From: Nautilia profundicola AmH
Lineage (GTDB): Bacteria; Campylobacterota; Campylobacteria; Campylobacterales; Nautiliaceae
NCBI RefSeq assembly: GCF_000021725.1
Contig: NC_012115.1
Location: 1,069,408 to 1,133,407, forward strand
DNA length: 64,000 bases
Reading direction: 5' to 3'
Part shown: positions 8,355 to 16,433 of the stretch, piece after piece
Layout of the letters: the number at the start of each line of letters is the position of its first letter
Numbering within the stretch: position 1 is the first letter of the stretch
Translations under genes and position numbers: made by a program
Notes under the pieces: model-generated
Seen by the model: the letters and a program-made list of their open reading frames with translations, nothing else
Database searches by the model: none
Told to the model about the DNA's origin: nothing

Positions 8355-9493
8355 ACGTTTTAATAGGAATAACAGGCAGTATAGCAATATACAAAACATG
8401 CGAACTAATCAGACTTTTCAGTAAAAGCGGACACAACGTCCGTGTGGTAATGACCCAGGCGGCCGCTAAATTCATCTCCCCCCTTACTTTTGAAACACTT
8501 ACACGTCAAAAAGTCCTGATTGAGCAAAATGAAGACTGGTCAAGTGAGCTTAATCACATTGATTACGCAAAATGGGCGGATATATATATTATAGCCCCCG
8601 CAACTGCGAATACCGTAAACAAAGCGGCAAACGGAATTGCGGACAACCTGCTTTTACAGACATACCTCGCCTGTCCCGCTCCCGTACTTTTCGCACCGGC
8701 TGCAAATACCAATATGTATATGCATAAAACCACACAGGAAAGTTTTAAAAAACTCACAATTATTGAAGCGAACGCCGGACTTTTAGCATGTGGAGACGAA
8801 GGTATAGGCAAAATGGCCGATCCTGAAGAGATATATCTCAAAGCTTTAAGATTAATCAATAAAGATAATTTCTGGGAAAACAAAAAAGTGGTGATAACCG
8901 CCGGAGGCAGCGTGGAGAAAATAGACGACGTTAGGTTTGTAAGCAATTTCTCAAGCGGTAAAATGGGAGAAGCCTTGGCAAAAGCCTTTTATATAAAAGG
9001 TGCCGACGTTACACTCATATCAAGCAAAAAACATAATCTCAGCAAAGAAATAAAACAAATTCACGTACAAAGCGCGGATGAATATTACGACGCAATTTTA
9101 AACGAATCTCCTGATTATCTAATCATGGCCGCAGCCATTGCCGATTTCAAACCGAAATATACTCCAGGTAAACTCAAAAAAGACTCAATCGGAGAACAAA
9201 TGATTCTTGAAATGGAAAAAAATATTGACATTTTAGAATCACTAAAAGAAAAAAATTTCAAAAAAGTAGGATTCAAAGCCGAAAGAGATGAGAAAAATGC
9301 CATAAATTACGCAAAAAAAGCCCTAAAGAAAAAAAATCTTGACGCAATATGTCTAAACCTTCTTACAAAAAACGATTTCGGAAGTGATGAAAATGAAATT
9401 ATTTTTATAACCGAAAACGACAGCACTCTTTTTGCTCAGAATTCAAAAGAAAATATCGCTCTAAAGCTCGTTGATGCCGTTAAACGTATCTAA
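8351..9493 (+). CDS. coaBC: Bifunctional phosphopantothenoylcysteine decarboxylase / phosphopantothenate-cysteine ligase CoaBC
   Basis: 380 residues. The flavoprotein half opens with [19 protein letters not shown], has the substrate-recognition PAANTNMYM and the catalytic cysteine region [18 protein letters not shown] (residues about 144-161). The ligase half starts at [29 protein letters not shown] and includes [14 protein letters not shown]. It carries out two consecutive steps of coenzyme A synthesis. The start is a TTG at 8351, overlapping the glmU end by 4 bases. It overlaps the next ORF by about 20 bases. Confidence 0.95.
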
Positions 9494-10169
9494 ACTCGGG
9501 AAAGTTTTAAAAACTTTAAACAGACTGGAGGGTATTAAGGAATTCAACGCCACCCTGCCCGTAAAAATTGAAGTTAAAAAAGAAATAAATCCTATAAGAT
9601 ACCTGATTAAACTCGGTAACAGGGAAGTTGAAACAAAAAGCAGTATACCTCTGGAAGTCGGAAAAAAATATTTTGCCGAAATCAAAGAAATAAAATCCAA
9701 ACTCCAAATAAGCAATTTAAAAGAAATTCCTGAAATTTTAACGATATTGGACAAAATAAAATTCCTTAATGAAAAAGACAAAACATTTAAACTCCACACT
9801 TTTTCAAAAGAGGAAATTTTACAACATCTTGCAAATGCAAATAATAAAACCGAATTTGTTTTTTTTACAAATATTTTAATGGCCTACGAGCAAAAAATAT
9901 TTCATTTAATCATTAACGAAAAGAAAAAAGCCCTAATGCAATATAAATATTCTAAAAACAAGGTAAAATTTTATGCTATTTTTAATCATTTAGGTGAATT
10001 GGAAGGTGAAATCACAACTGATTCATTAACCGTTTATTCACCTTATAGCGCTACATTACAACTGATAGAACTTTATAAAGACGAACTTGATTTGCAAGTT
10101 TTTTTATATAAAAAAGAAGCGAAGCCGATATATGTTTTTGCGGAAAATTTACTCAATTTAAAGGTATGA
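9474..10169 (+). CDS. Hypothetical protein between coaBC and uppS
   Basis: About 231 residues, lysine- and glutamate-rich, with no signal peptide or clear membrane segment. The ATG at 9474 follows a possible TTG at 9471, both inside the end of coaBC. It abuts uppS with 1 base between the stop and the next ATG. I do not recognise a domain. The position matches an uncharacterised gene between coaBC and uppS in Campylobacter, from memory. The late part (KVKFYAIFNHLGELEGEI) slightly resembles the C-terminal domain of flagellar hook-length protein FliK, but too weakly to name. The operon context suggests a conserved cytoplasmic role. Confidence 0.7.
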   Translation: MPLNVSKLGKVLKTLNRLEGIKEFNATLPVKIEVKKEINPIRYLIKLGNREVETKSSIPLEVGKKYFAEIKEIKSKLQISNLKEIPEILTILDKIKFLNEKDKTFKLHTFSKEEILQHLANANNKTEFVFFTNILMAYEQKIFHLIINEKKKALMQYKYSKNKVKFYAIFNHLGELEGEITTDSLTVYSPYSATLQLIELYKDELDLQVFLYKKEAKPIYVFAENLLNLKV

Positions 10170-10170
10170 A

Positions 10171-10833
10171 ATGCACTTAGCTATAATAATGGACGGTAAC
10201 GGAAGATGGGCTAAAAAAAGAGGCCTGAAAAGAATAGAAGGGCATAAAAAAGGTGCCGAAACCGTTAGAAAAATAACCGAATACTGTGCAAAAAACGAGG
10301 AAATTTCTGTTTTGACACTTTATGCTTTTTCAACCGAGAACTGGAAAAGACCTAAAATGGAAGTTGAATTTTTAATGAAACTCTTAGAAGGTTACCTTGA
10401 AAAAGAGCTTGAAACATACATAAAAAACGATATTAAATTTGAAACGATAGGTGATATTTCAAAATTTTCGGAAAAACTGAAAAAAAGAATACAACTTACA
10501 AAAGAAAAAACAAAAAACAATAAAAAACTGACCCAAGTTTTGGCATTAAATTACGGCAGCAAAAACGAAATCACAAGAGCGGTTAAAAAACTGATTGAAA
10601 AAAATGAGGAAATAACCGAAGAAAATATCCAAAACAACCTGGATTTGCCAAGAGATGTTGATCTATTAATCAGAACAAGCGGAGAAATAAGACTTAGCAA
10701 TTTCCTGCTTTGGCAGTGTGCGTACGCCGAAATGTTTTTTACAAATACCCTTTGGCCGGATTTTACTCCCGAAGAACTTGATAAAATTATAAAATCTTTT
10801 CATTTAAGGGAAAGAAGATTCGGAGGCGTCTAA
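10171..10833 (+). CDS. uppS: Undecaprenyl diphosphate synthase
   Basis: 220 residues, slightly short for the family (about 230-250). It opens directly with the catalytic motif HLAIIMDGNGRWAKKRGL and GHKKGAE, so there is no N-terminal extension. VLTLYAFSTENWKRP and the C-terminal DLLIRTSGEIRLSNFLLWQ with WPDF are all present. It condenses isopentenyl diphosphates in the cis configuration to the C55 lipid carrier used for wall and lipopolysaccharide assembly. Confidence 0.95.
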   Translation: MHLAIIMDGNGRWAKKRGLKRIEGHKKGAETVRKITEYCAKNEEISVLTLYAFSTENWKRPKMEVEFLMKLLEGYLEKELETYIKNDIKFETIGDISKFSEKLKKRIQLTKEKTKNNKKLTQVLALNYGSKNEITRAVKKLIEKNEEITEENIQNNLDLPRDVDLLIRTSGEIRLSNFLLWQCAYAEMFFTNTLWPDFTPEELDKIIKSFHLRERRFGGV

Positions 10834-10870
10834 ACAGTGCAAACCGGCATAATAAAGTTAAAAATTAAAA

Positions 10871-10890
10871 CGGAGAATTGAGAATGGAAA
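10871..10890. repeat. Minisatellite copy at the start of the prepilin peptidase gene
   Basis: CGGAGAATTGAGAATGGAAA, one and a half units of the dispersed GAGAATTGAGAATGG repeat. It provides the GGAG ribosome-binding site and the ATG at 10884. Confidence 0.55.
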
Positions 10891-11630
10891 ATATAGAGTT
10901 GATTTTTGTGTTTTTACTTGGCATATGCATAGGAAGTTTTTTAAACGTAGTTATATACAGAATTCCAAAACAAAAAAGTATTATAAACCCTCCAAGTTCT
11001 TGTCCGGCCTGCGGAGCAAGAATAAAACCGTGGCACAACATCCCTATTATCGGTTGGTTTATACTAAAAGGAAAATGTGCCAACTGCGGAGCGAAAATAT
11101 CTATAAGATATCCTATTATAGAAGTTTTAACAGGGCTTATCGCCGTAATTGTTTACAATAAAACAGGTTTAAATATTTTTTTTGTAACTAATTTCGGAGT
11201 TTTTGCAACCCTATTGGCTTTGAGTATGATAGACTTTGATTATAAAGCCGTTCCCGATTCATTAAATTTATTAGCACTTACCCTTGCGTTTTTCACCTCA
11301 ACTGAGATAATGAATAATTTTACAAACGCTTTAATTTTGATGGGAGGTATGAGCCTTATAAGATATTATGTTTCTTATTTTATAAAAAGAGAAGCTATGG
11401 GTGAAGGAGATATTATTGTAGGCGGTACCATGGGTGCGCTTTTAGGAATTAAACTTGCACTTGTGGCTCTTTTTATAGGTTCGGCGATTGCTATAATCCC
11501 ATCAATTTATAACAGAATCAAAAACAGCGATCTCGAACTTCCTTTTATTCCGTTTTTAGCGCTCGGAACATTCATAGTCTGGATTTTCAGCGATTATTTT
11601 ATGCAACTGTGGAGCAATATTTATGGATAG
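10884..11630 (+). CDS. Prepilin leader peptidase / N-methyltransferase (A24 family)
   Basis: About 248 residues from the ATG at 10884, which has GGAG upstream; an earlier TTG at 10878 is possible. The N-terminal GICIGSFLNVVIYRIPKQ and the cytoplasmic zinc segment with two CxxC pairs (CPACGARIKPWHNIP, CANCGAKIS) mark the bifunctional PilD/GspO form. The two catalytic aspartates lie in MIDFDYKAVPD and GEGDIIVGG. It cleaves and N-methylates type IV pilin-like precursors at the inner membrane. No pilin genes are in this window. The end overlaps the lptF-like gene by 8 bases. Confidence 0.92.
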   Translation: MENIELIFVFLLGICIGSFLNVVIYRIPKQKSIINPPSSCPACGARIKPWHNIPIIGWFILKGKCANCGAKISIRYPIIEVLTGLIAVIVYNKTGLNIFFVTNFGVFATLLALSMIDFDYKAVPDSLNLLALTLAFFTSTEIMNNFTNALILMGGMSLIRYYVSYFIKREAMGEGDIIVGGTMGALLGIKLALVALFIGSAIAIIPSIYNRIKNSDLELPFIPFLALGTFIVWIFSDYFMQLWSNIYG

Positions 11631-12594
11631 ACTGTCAAAATATCTTATTTCCGGCTTTTGGCCGATTTTTATTATGATTTTTTTAATACTTTTTTTGGTA
11701 ACGTCAATCATCATAATTATTTCCATAGCCAATATCACTGCTAATATTCATATAACTTTTGGTGAGCTTTTTAAAATGTATATGCTCTCACTGCCCAAAG
11801 TATTATTTATCACTCTTTCTATATCATTTTTTATTTCCGCCGTTTCACTGTTTGCCAAACATAGTGAAACACAAGAACTAATAGCACTTTTTTCTTCCGG
11901 TGTTAAACCTTATACGTTATTAAAACCTTTTTTGTTTTTATCTTTGTTGCTCACAATCGTAAATTTACTGATACTTTTTATCTCAATCCCTTACGCAAAA
12001 GTCGCATTTAAAAATTTTAAAAACCAAAAACAACAAGCGGCAAAATTTAATTTCCAAACATCCCAAATATCACAAAGATTCGGCAACTGGAATATATTTA
12101 CCTCATCAAAAAAGGGAAAAACATACGAAAATATCATCCTATACAACAACAAAGAAAACCAGTTGATTTTAGCCAAATACGCAGAACTTAAAAATAAAAA
12201 CGGTTATTTGAATTTTGAACTGAAAAAAGGTAACGTATATGCGTTTGACAAAAGTACAATTATAAATTTCGGAAAAATGCAGATTAATCAAAAAATTCCT
12301 AAAAGCAGTTATTCCATTTTCAGATTTTCTGAATATTTTAAAAAATTTAAAGAACTTTTCGCTTTTTATCTGCCGTTTGCACTTTTGCCTTTATCGCTTA
12401 TATTTTTTATTCCCCCGATATCGTTTTTTCATCCTCGTATATATAAAAACAGATCCCTAATATATGCTATCGCTCTTATAGTCATATATCTTGTATTGAC
12501 AAAAATCACATCGTCTCTTGCCGTTAATTCTCTTATATGTTTATTGTTTTTTATTGTAGGTTATGTAGTTTTTAAAAGGAAAACGCCATTTTAA
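11623..12594 (+). CDS. LptF/LptG family lipopolysaccharide export permease
   Basis: 323 residues of the YjgP/YjgQ type. Two membrane helices lie near residues 15-40 and 55-80, with a third near 95-120. A periplasmic region follows, with KGKTYENIILYNN and LKKGNVYAFDKS, then three C-terminal helices (LPFALLPLSLIFFIPP onward). These proteins form the permease of the LPS transporter that pulls LPS out of the inner membrane. LptA and LptC are encoded at 33.3-34.3 kb. Which paralogue (F or G) it is cannot be decided here. Its stop overlaps the proposed truA start by 7 bases. Confidence 0.85.
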   Translation: MDRLSKYLISGFWPIFIMIFLILFLVTSIIIIISIANITANIHITFGELFKMYMLSLPKVLFITLSISFFISAVSLFAKHSETQELIALFSSGVKPYTLLKPFLFLSLLLTIVNLLILFISIPYAKVAFKNFKNQKQQAAKFNFQTSQISQRFGNWNIFTSSKKGKTYENIILYNNKENQLILAKYAELKNKNGYLNFELKKGNVYAFDKSTIINFGKMQINQKIPKSSYSIFRFSEYFKKFKELFAFYLPFALLPLSLIFFIPPISFFHPRIYKNRSLIYAIALIVIYLVLTKITSSLAVNSLICLLFFIVGYVVFKRKTPF

Positions 12595-13304
12595 AAGCAA
12601 TAATCAGTTACGACGGAAGTAAATTTTACGGTATGCAAAAACAACCGGATAAAATAACCGTCCAAGGAAGTATAGAAAACGCATTAAAAAGACTAAATAT
12701 CAATTCCGATGTGTTACACGCGGGAAGAACGGACAGAGGTGTACATGCTCTAAATCAGGTCGTAAGTTTTAAGCTTCCCTCTTTTTGGAATCAGAACAAA
12801 CTTTTAACCGAGCTTAATAAAATACTGCATCCAAATATTCACATTAAGAAATTTTATAATGTAAATGATGATTTTAATCCGAGATTCGACGCTAAAAAGC
12901 GCAGCTACAGATATATTCTTAACCCTAATTTCAATCCGTTTTCGGCAAATTATACAACATATTATCCTCATAAAATAAATATATCCCTTTTAAAAAAGGC
13001 CCTTAAAGAATTTGAGGGAATACATGATTTTGAATACTTTGCAAAAACCGGAAGCGATGTAAATAATTACATCAGGGAAATTTACAAAACCGACGTATAC
13101 AAATATAAAAATTTCACAGTAATAAAAATAGTAGGCAACGGTTTTTTAAGGGCGCAAATAAGATTGATTGTAGACTTTGTACTAAAAATAAACGAAAACA
13201 AATTAACCGTTCAGGATTTACAAAAACAACTCTCAAAACAAGAACTTATCTCCAAACATCTGGCTCCCCCTAATGGTTTATATCTTGATAGAATATGGTA
13301 TTAG
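12588..13304 (+). CDS. truA: tRNA pseudouridine(38-40) synthase TruA, apparent ATT start
   Basis: The conserved TruA N terminus, AIISYDGSKFYGMQKQP, lies upstream of the first ATG (12633), so that ATG is not the start. Reading back in frame gives ATT-TTA-AAA-GCA-ATA-ATC at 12588, with AAGGA at 12576-12580 seven bases before it; no ATG, GTG or TTG is available in frame. The protein would be 238 residues. Other motifs: HAGRTDRGVHALNQV (catalytic aspartate), RFDAKKRSYRYIL and FLRAQIRLIV. It converts U38-U40 of tRNA anticodon arms to pseudouridine. ATT initiation is rare (known for infC), so a sequencing error is the alternative. Confidence 0.85.
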   Translation: MLKAIISYDGSKFYGMQKQPDKITVQGSIENALKRLNINSDVLHAGRTDRGVHALNQVVSFKLPSFWNQNKLLTELNKILHPNIHIKKFYNVNDDFNPRFDAKKRSYRYILNPNFNPFSANYTTYYPHKINISLLKKALKEFEGIHDFEYFAKTGSDVNNYIREIYKTDVYKYKNFTVIKIVGNGFLRAQIRLIVDFVLKINENKLTVQDLQKQLSKQELISKHLAPPNGLYLDRIWY

Positions 13305-13971
13305 TCCTTATATCATAAAAAACGGCTTCACTGCAGCCTTTACACTGGTTATAAACACCTAATTTAAAATAATTGTAATACCCTTTCCAATATGCCACAT
13401 CACTTTGAATATTTTTACCGTTAAATATAATTTTGAGCCTGTTATTTTTAACTTCAATTCTAATATTCATCAAAGCAGTGTATTTTCCCAACGCTATTTT
13501 TTCATATCCGTTTTTTTTATATATTATTGCAAATATATAATTTTCTCTGTTTTTGAACTTTCTAATAAATGTGATTCTTAAAAGAGGTTTGTTTGGAGCG
13601 TTACATTTCCTCGGATCCGCATGAATCTGTAAAAATGTAAATTCATCACAATCCAAAGGGAAGATTCTTACTTTTACTTCTAAAAACACACCGCTTTTAT
13701 TCTCAACCTTCCACTCTCTTCTAAATCTTAATTCACTTCTTTTTTTATATCCGCAAATATTAAACACTGCTTTTTTATCTTTTATTTGGAAATATTTATT
13801 CTTTATGTTGTATTTAAACTCACCGTATTTAACTGAATAAAGAGGGTTATATTTACTTGTAGGCGCCTGCAGTTTTACAGAGTTTTCAAGTAATTGCTCT
13901 AATGAGTTATTCTCTTTTGCATTAAGAGTGATATAAAAAGTTATAAAAATAAAAAAGACAAAAATTTTCAT
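13270..13971 (-). CDS. Secreted protein of unknown function
   Basis: 233 residues with a clear signal peptide (MKIFVFFIFITFYITLNAKE) and no other membrane segment. The body is rich in lysine, tyrosine and aromatic beta-strand patterns, with six cysteines including a late CKGC. Segments such as SGVFLEVKVRIFPLDCDEFTFLQIHAD and NNRLKIIFNGKNI suggest a jelly-roll or carbohydrate-binding-like beta sandwich (alginate-lyase/LamG style). That is inference from pattern only. It converges on truA, overlapping by 35 bases, and is the last chromosomal gene before the prophage. Confidence 0.7.
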   Translation of the reverse strand: MKIFVFFIFITFYITLNAKENNSLEQLLENSVKLQAPTSKYNPLYSVKYGEFKYNIKNKYFQIKDKKAVFNICGYKKRSELRFRREWKVENKSGVFLEVKVRIFPLDCDEFTFLQIHADPRKCNAPNKPLLRITFIRKFKNRENYIFAIIYKKNGYEKIALGKYTALMNIRIEVKNNRLKIIFNGKNIQSDVAYWKGYYNYFKLGVYNQCKGCSEAVFYDIRTNTIFYQDINH

Positions 13972-13985
13972 TTTTACTCATTTTG

Positions 13986-13996
13986 GTGACAGACAC
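13986..13996. repeat. Dispersed GTGACAGACAC motif, copy 1
   Basis: GTGACAGACAC in the short gap between the secreted protein gene and the prophage left end. The same motif recurs at 39560 and 60325, and a GTGCCAGACAC variant at 57301. Confidence 0.6.
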
Positions 13997-14011
13997 CTAA
14001 TTGTAGAGTTT

Positions 14012-14059
<48 letters not shown>

Positions 14060-14061
<2 letters not shown>

Positions 14062-14092
14062 TTTCTGCGCTGATTTTGATGATATTTTTTAG
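14060..14092 (+). other. Stranded 3' end of rep (used only in the excised circle)
   Basis: Directly after the attL repeat, the frame that continues rep across the attachment site reads PFCADFDDIF and stops at TAG (14090-14092). On the circular genome this would complete a 443-residue Rep. On the chromosome it is separated from the rest of rep by 8.9 kb. The frame match was worked out codon by codon: 22917 and 14012 are both first codon positions. Confidence 0.75.
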
Positions 14093-14097
14093 TTTTT

Positions 14098-14436
14098 TTA
14101 TTCAATTATTATTTGATCATTACTGTTTTTTTTAATTATTTTTCTATCTATTATTATTTTGTTTGGTTTGTATAATTCTATTTTGTTTATTATTTCAAAT
14201 TGTGGTAAATATATATCTTTTTCTTTATGATGATATATTTTGTATCCTATAAATTTTGTTTTAAATGCTTTTATTTGTTTTAAAAAATTTTTTGGTTCCA
14301 AGTTACTTTGTATTATTTCTGATTTAATTACTGGTGAATAATACATTCCTTTATTATATAAGATTTTTGTTATTTTATATGTGTAAAGTTTTGCAAATAA
14401 TAATGATCCTAATATTAGAAAAATAATTTTTTTCAT
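14098..14436 (-). CDS. Small secreted or membrane-anchored phage protein, unknown
   Basis: 112 residues with an N-terminal hydrophobic signal or anchor (MKKIIFLILGSLLFA) and a lysine- and isoleucine-rich remainder without cysteines. The leader is AGGGGGTATTATG, the same GGGGGT-type leader as integrase, secretin and rep. It is transcribed leftward with the repressor-like gene, 17 bases downstream of it. That is the side of the prophage expected to be active in the lysogen, so superinfection exclusion or host modification is an attractive guess. There is no direct evidence and no recognised domain. Confidence 0.65.
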   Translation of the reverse strand: MKKIIFLILGSLLFAKLYTYKITKILYNKGMYYSPVIKSEIIQSNLEPKNFLKQIKAFKTKFIGYKIYHHKEKDIYLPQFEIINKIELYKPNKIIIDRKIIKKNSNDQIIIE

Positions 14437-14453
14437 AATACCCCCTATTTTTA

Positions 14454-14741
14454 TTATTTTTCCATTTCCTCATAAAGTTCTGCCATGATTTTATAAAAGA
14501 ATTTTTTTTGTTTTTGTTCTGGAAGTTTTTCAAGAGCTTCGCATATTTCTGCACAAATATCGTTTCCGTTTATCATTATTTTATTGTGATGACCTACTAT
14601 GTTATTGTTTCCATTTATTGTAATACCCCCGTTTTTTAGTCCATTCTTTATTGTTTCAATTAATTCTGGCTTATTTTTTTGCCAGTTATACCATGTTTGT
14701 TTTGATATTTTGAATTTTTTGCAAATTTCTTCTATTTTCAT
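14454..14741 (-). CDS. Helix-turn-helix repressor-like protein
   Basis: 95 residues. The first 30 form a compact helix-turn-helix (KIEEICKKFKISKQTWYNWQK) of transposase/CI-like type. A glycine/asparagine segment (GGITINGNNNIVGHHNKIMINGN, residues about 37-59) follows, then a helical C terminus (EICEALEKLPEQKQKKFFYKIMAELYEEME), probably for oligomerisation. It is the only regulator-like gene in the prophage and faces away from the integrase across a promoter region with a perfect palindrome. It is the likely lysogeny repressor. It has almost no Shine-Dalgarno before the ATG. Confidence 0.75.
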   Translation of the reverse strand: MKIEEICKKFKISKQTWYNWQKNKPELIETIKNGLKNGGITINGNNNIVGHHNKIMINGNDICAEICEALEKLPEQKQKKFFYKIMAELYEEMEK

Positions 14742-14811
14742 ATTCTAATTACTTGACTTTTTTCTAATTATTATACTATAATACTTAAAGTCTAATAATT
14801 TGACGGGGGTT
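14742..14811. promoter_or_regulatory. Divergent prophage promoter/operator
   Basis: A rightward sigma-70 promoter is visible: TTGACT at 14753-14758, an 18-base spacer and TATAAT at 14777-14782. The -10 lies in a perfect palindrome TATTATA-C-TATAATA (14769-14783) whose left half is a TATAAT for the leftward genes. Three TCTAAT repeats (14744, 14763 and 14791) surround it. These are good candidates for repressor-binding sites. Confidence 0.65.
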
Positions 14812-14817
14812 ATTAAA

Positions 14818-15723
14818 ATGAATTTTAAAGTTAATCATAAGCACTCCTTAACATTTGATGAACTTTTCGCTGAGTATTGCGAAATAATGAAACATACAAT
14901 GACTTCACATACTCTTAGAACTAAACAATCATATTATAAAACACACTTCGGGCATAAATATGGTCACATTATTATAACAGATTTTAAATACAAAGATGCA
15001 CAATTATTTGTTAATGAACTTCTTGATAAAGGTCTGCAGCCAAAAACTGTTAAAAACATTGTTGATATATTTAAGGTTCTTTACAAATATGCAATAATGA
15101 ATGAATATTGTGAAAAAAACCCTTTTGAATTTGTTCAGTTACCAAAATTTGATAATCGTATTTATTTTAATTTTACTGATGAAGAAATTAAAAGATTTAT
15201 TTATACTGCAATAAATTTTCCAAATGTAAAATTTAGAGGAATTTTTACTTTTTTACTTCACGGAAGAAGACTTAATGAAGTTTTATCATTGACTTGGGAT
15301 CATATAGATTTTGAAAACAAACAATATTTTATCCCTCCGAAAATTAATAAAGCTAAAAAACTTATGTCTTATCAAATGACTGATATTCTTGAAGATATTT
15401 TATTAAGACAAAAAATTATAAATGATGTTGAGTGTCCACGATCTGAATATGTTTTTCCTTCTTCTGTAACTTGTCAAAAAATTAAAGATATTCGTAAACA
15501 ATTTAAAAAATTACTTCAATATGCAAACATAAATAAAAAAATGAGAATTCATGACATAAGACACTTAGTGGCGTCTTATGCCATTAATTCTTTAGGATTA
15601 AGTGTTGAAGAGGTTTCATATACTCTTGGTCACACATCTATTGAGATTACTCAAAGATATATCAATCCAAGAGCTGAAATAAGTAAAAGAGTTGCTGAAC
15701 GGATATTAAATTCCGTTCTTTAA
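14818..15723 (+). CDS. int: Phage tyrosine recombinase (integrase)
   Basis: 301 residues from the ATG at 14818, preceded by GGGGGT at 14805-14810; an in-frame TTG at 14800 is less likely because it lies upstream of that ribosome-binding site. An N-terminal SAM-like core-binding domain (about 10-100) precedes the catalytic domain. The catalytic set is visible: Arg151 in HGRRLNEVLSLTW, His245 and Arg248 in HDIRH, His272 in LGHTSIEITQRY and the nucleophile Tyr281. The enzyme should recombine the phage circle with the tRNA-fMet gene. Most inoviruses borrow host XerCD or use a transposase, so a self-encoded tyrosine integrase is a distinguishing trait. Confidence 0.93.
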   Translation: MNFKVNHKHSLTFDELFAEYCEIMKHTMTSHTLRTKQSYYKTHFGHKYGHIIITDFKYKDAQLFVNELLDKGLQPKTVKNIVDIFKVLYKYAIMNEYCEKNPFEFVQLPKFDNRIYFNFTDEEIKRFIYTAINFPNVKFRGIFTFLLHGRRLNEVLSLTWDHIDFENKQYFIPPKINKAKKLMSYQMTDILEDILLRQKIINDVECPRSEYVFPSSVTCQKIKDIRKQFKKLLQYANINKKMRIHDIRHLVASYAINSLGLSVEEVSYTLGHTSIEITQRYINPRAEISKRVAERILNSVL

Positions 15724-15728
15724 TTTTT

Positions 15729-15743
15729 GGGTGGTTGGGTGGG
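15729..15743 (+). other. Two-tier G-quadruplex motif after integrase
   Basis: GGGTGGTTGGGTGGG, four G-runs separated by 1-2 bases, begins five bases after the integrase stop. It could fold as a two-layer G-quadruplex in the viral single strand or in mRNA. Confidence 0.45.
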
Positions 15744-15751
15744 ATAGATTA

Positions 15752-15798
15752 GGAGTAGGAGTTGTACCCCCGACTTCTGCTCCTTGCAAAACGGGGGT
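15752..15798 (+). promoter_or_regulatory. Potential RNA pseudoknot ahead of the ssDNA-binding gene
   Basis: GGAGTAGGAGTT (15752-15763) can pair over all 12 positions, with G-U wobbles, with GACTTCTGCTCC (15772-15783). The loop and stem edge ACCCCCG (15766-15772) is complementary over 7 bases to CGGGGGT at 15792-15798, so an H-type pseudoknot is possible. It lies 26 bases before the next start codon. Confidence 0.5.
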
Positions 15799-15824
15799 AA
15801 AAAATTTAATTAAAGGGGTTTAAA

Positions 15825-16148
15825 ATGACAACATTTCTTATCGGACAAATTATGGGTGTTAAACAACAAGAAAGAAAAAAAAGTGATGGTTCCTCTCAAG
15901 TTTTTACATTGGTAAATATTTTTAATCAGTTGCAAGACAATGAAGGTTTTCCTGTTACTGTATCTGAGAATGTTCAGTTTCCTATTGATCATTTTACTAC
16001 ATTGATGGGTTATAAAGGTAAATATATTGCAATTCCTTATACGAGTTTAAGCACGAAAAATGGAAATTATATGTTTCCAAATTCTGATATGCAGTATCTA
16101 ATTTTTGACAAAAATCCATTAGATCTTGCAATTAATAAAGGTAAATAA
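15825..16148 (+). CDS. Candidate phage single-stranded DNA-binding protein (pV-like)
   Basis: 107 residues, soluble, with beta-rich patterns and aromatic residues spaced as in small OB-fold binders (QVFTLVNIF, GKYIAIPYTSL, MQYLIFDK). The size and the position between integrase and coat genes fit the pV-type ssDNA-binding protein that coats the viral strand before export. No exact motif confirms it, so the assignment rests mainly on context. The leader GGGGTT (15815-15820) precedes the ATG. The stop overlaps the next start by 1 base. Confidence 0.6.
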   Translation: MTTFLIGQIMGVKQQERKKSDGSSQVFTLVNIFNQLQDNEGFPVTVSENVQFPIDHFTTLMGYKGKYIAIPYTSLSTKNGNYMFPNSDMQYLIFDKNPLDLAINKGK

Positions 16149-16372
16149 TGAATTTTATCTTTGATAAACAAAACTTTAATAATCCAGTAAATTTAGACCA
16201 TGTGGTCGGGATTTTTGCTCCCGACACACCTACTAAAGAAGGGCATTATTATATCTTATTTTATACATTAGGGTCAAAAAATATTTTTTGGACTTATAAC
16301 ACTAAAGAAGATCGTGATTTTATTTTAAATAATTATTTTCTATCCCTTTTTAATTTTATTGAAAAGGACTAA
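16148..16372 (+). CDS. Small phage protein, unknown
   Basis: 74 residues, aromatic-rich and soluble (DHVVGIFAPDTPTKEGHYYILFYTLGSKNIFWTY and later segments), with no signal peptide. It starts at the last base of the previous stop, so it is translationally coupled to the ssDNA-binding candidate. Non-structural genes of this kind (pX-like or replication helpers) are common at this position, but I recognise nothing. Confidence 0.65.
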   Translation: MNFIFDKQNFNNPVNLDHVVGIFAPDTPTKEGHYYILFYTLGSKNIFWTYNTKEDRDFILNNYFLSLFNFIEKD

Positions 16373-16377
16373 CTAAG

Positions 16378-16410
16378 TGCTTATTAAGCATTTAATTAGC
16401 CCTTTTGGGC
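16378..16410 (+). other. Two small hairpins before the major coat gene
   Basis: TGCTTATTAAGCA (16378-16390) and GCCC-TTTT-GGGC (16399-16410) lie between the small ORF and the coat gene. The second is followed by an A-run, not a T-run, so it is not a classic terminator for rightward transcription. 5' stabilisation of the coat mRNA is possible. Confidence 0.4.
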
Positions 16411-16433
16411 AAAAAAAACTTTAGGAGGAAAAA

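Noticed and set aside
12588..12635. truA truncated at its 5' end
   Set aside because: The conserved N terminus is encoded upstream of the first ATG and is in frame from a well-spaced ATT codon.
16399..16410. Terminator before the major coat gene
   Set aside because: The GCCC-TTTT-GGGC hairpin is followed by A bases, not T, on the sense strand.
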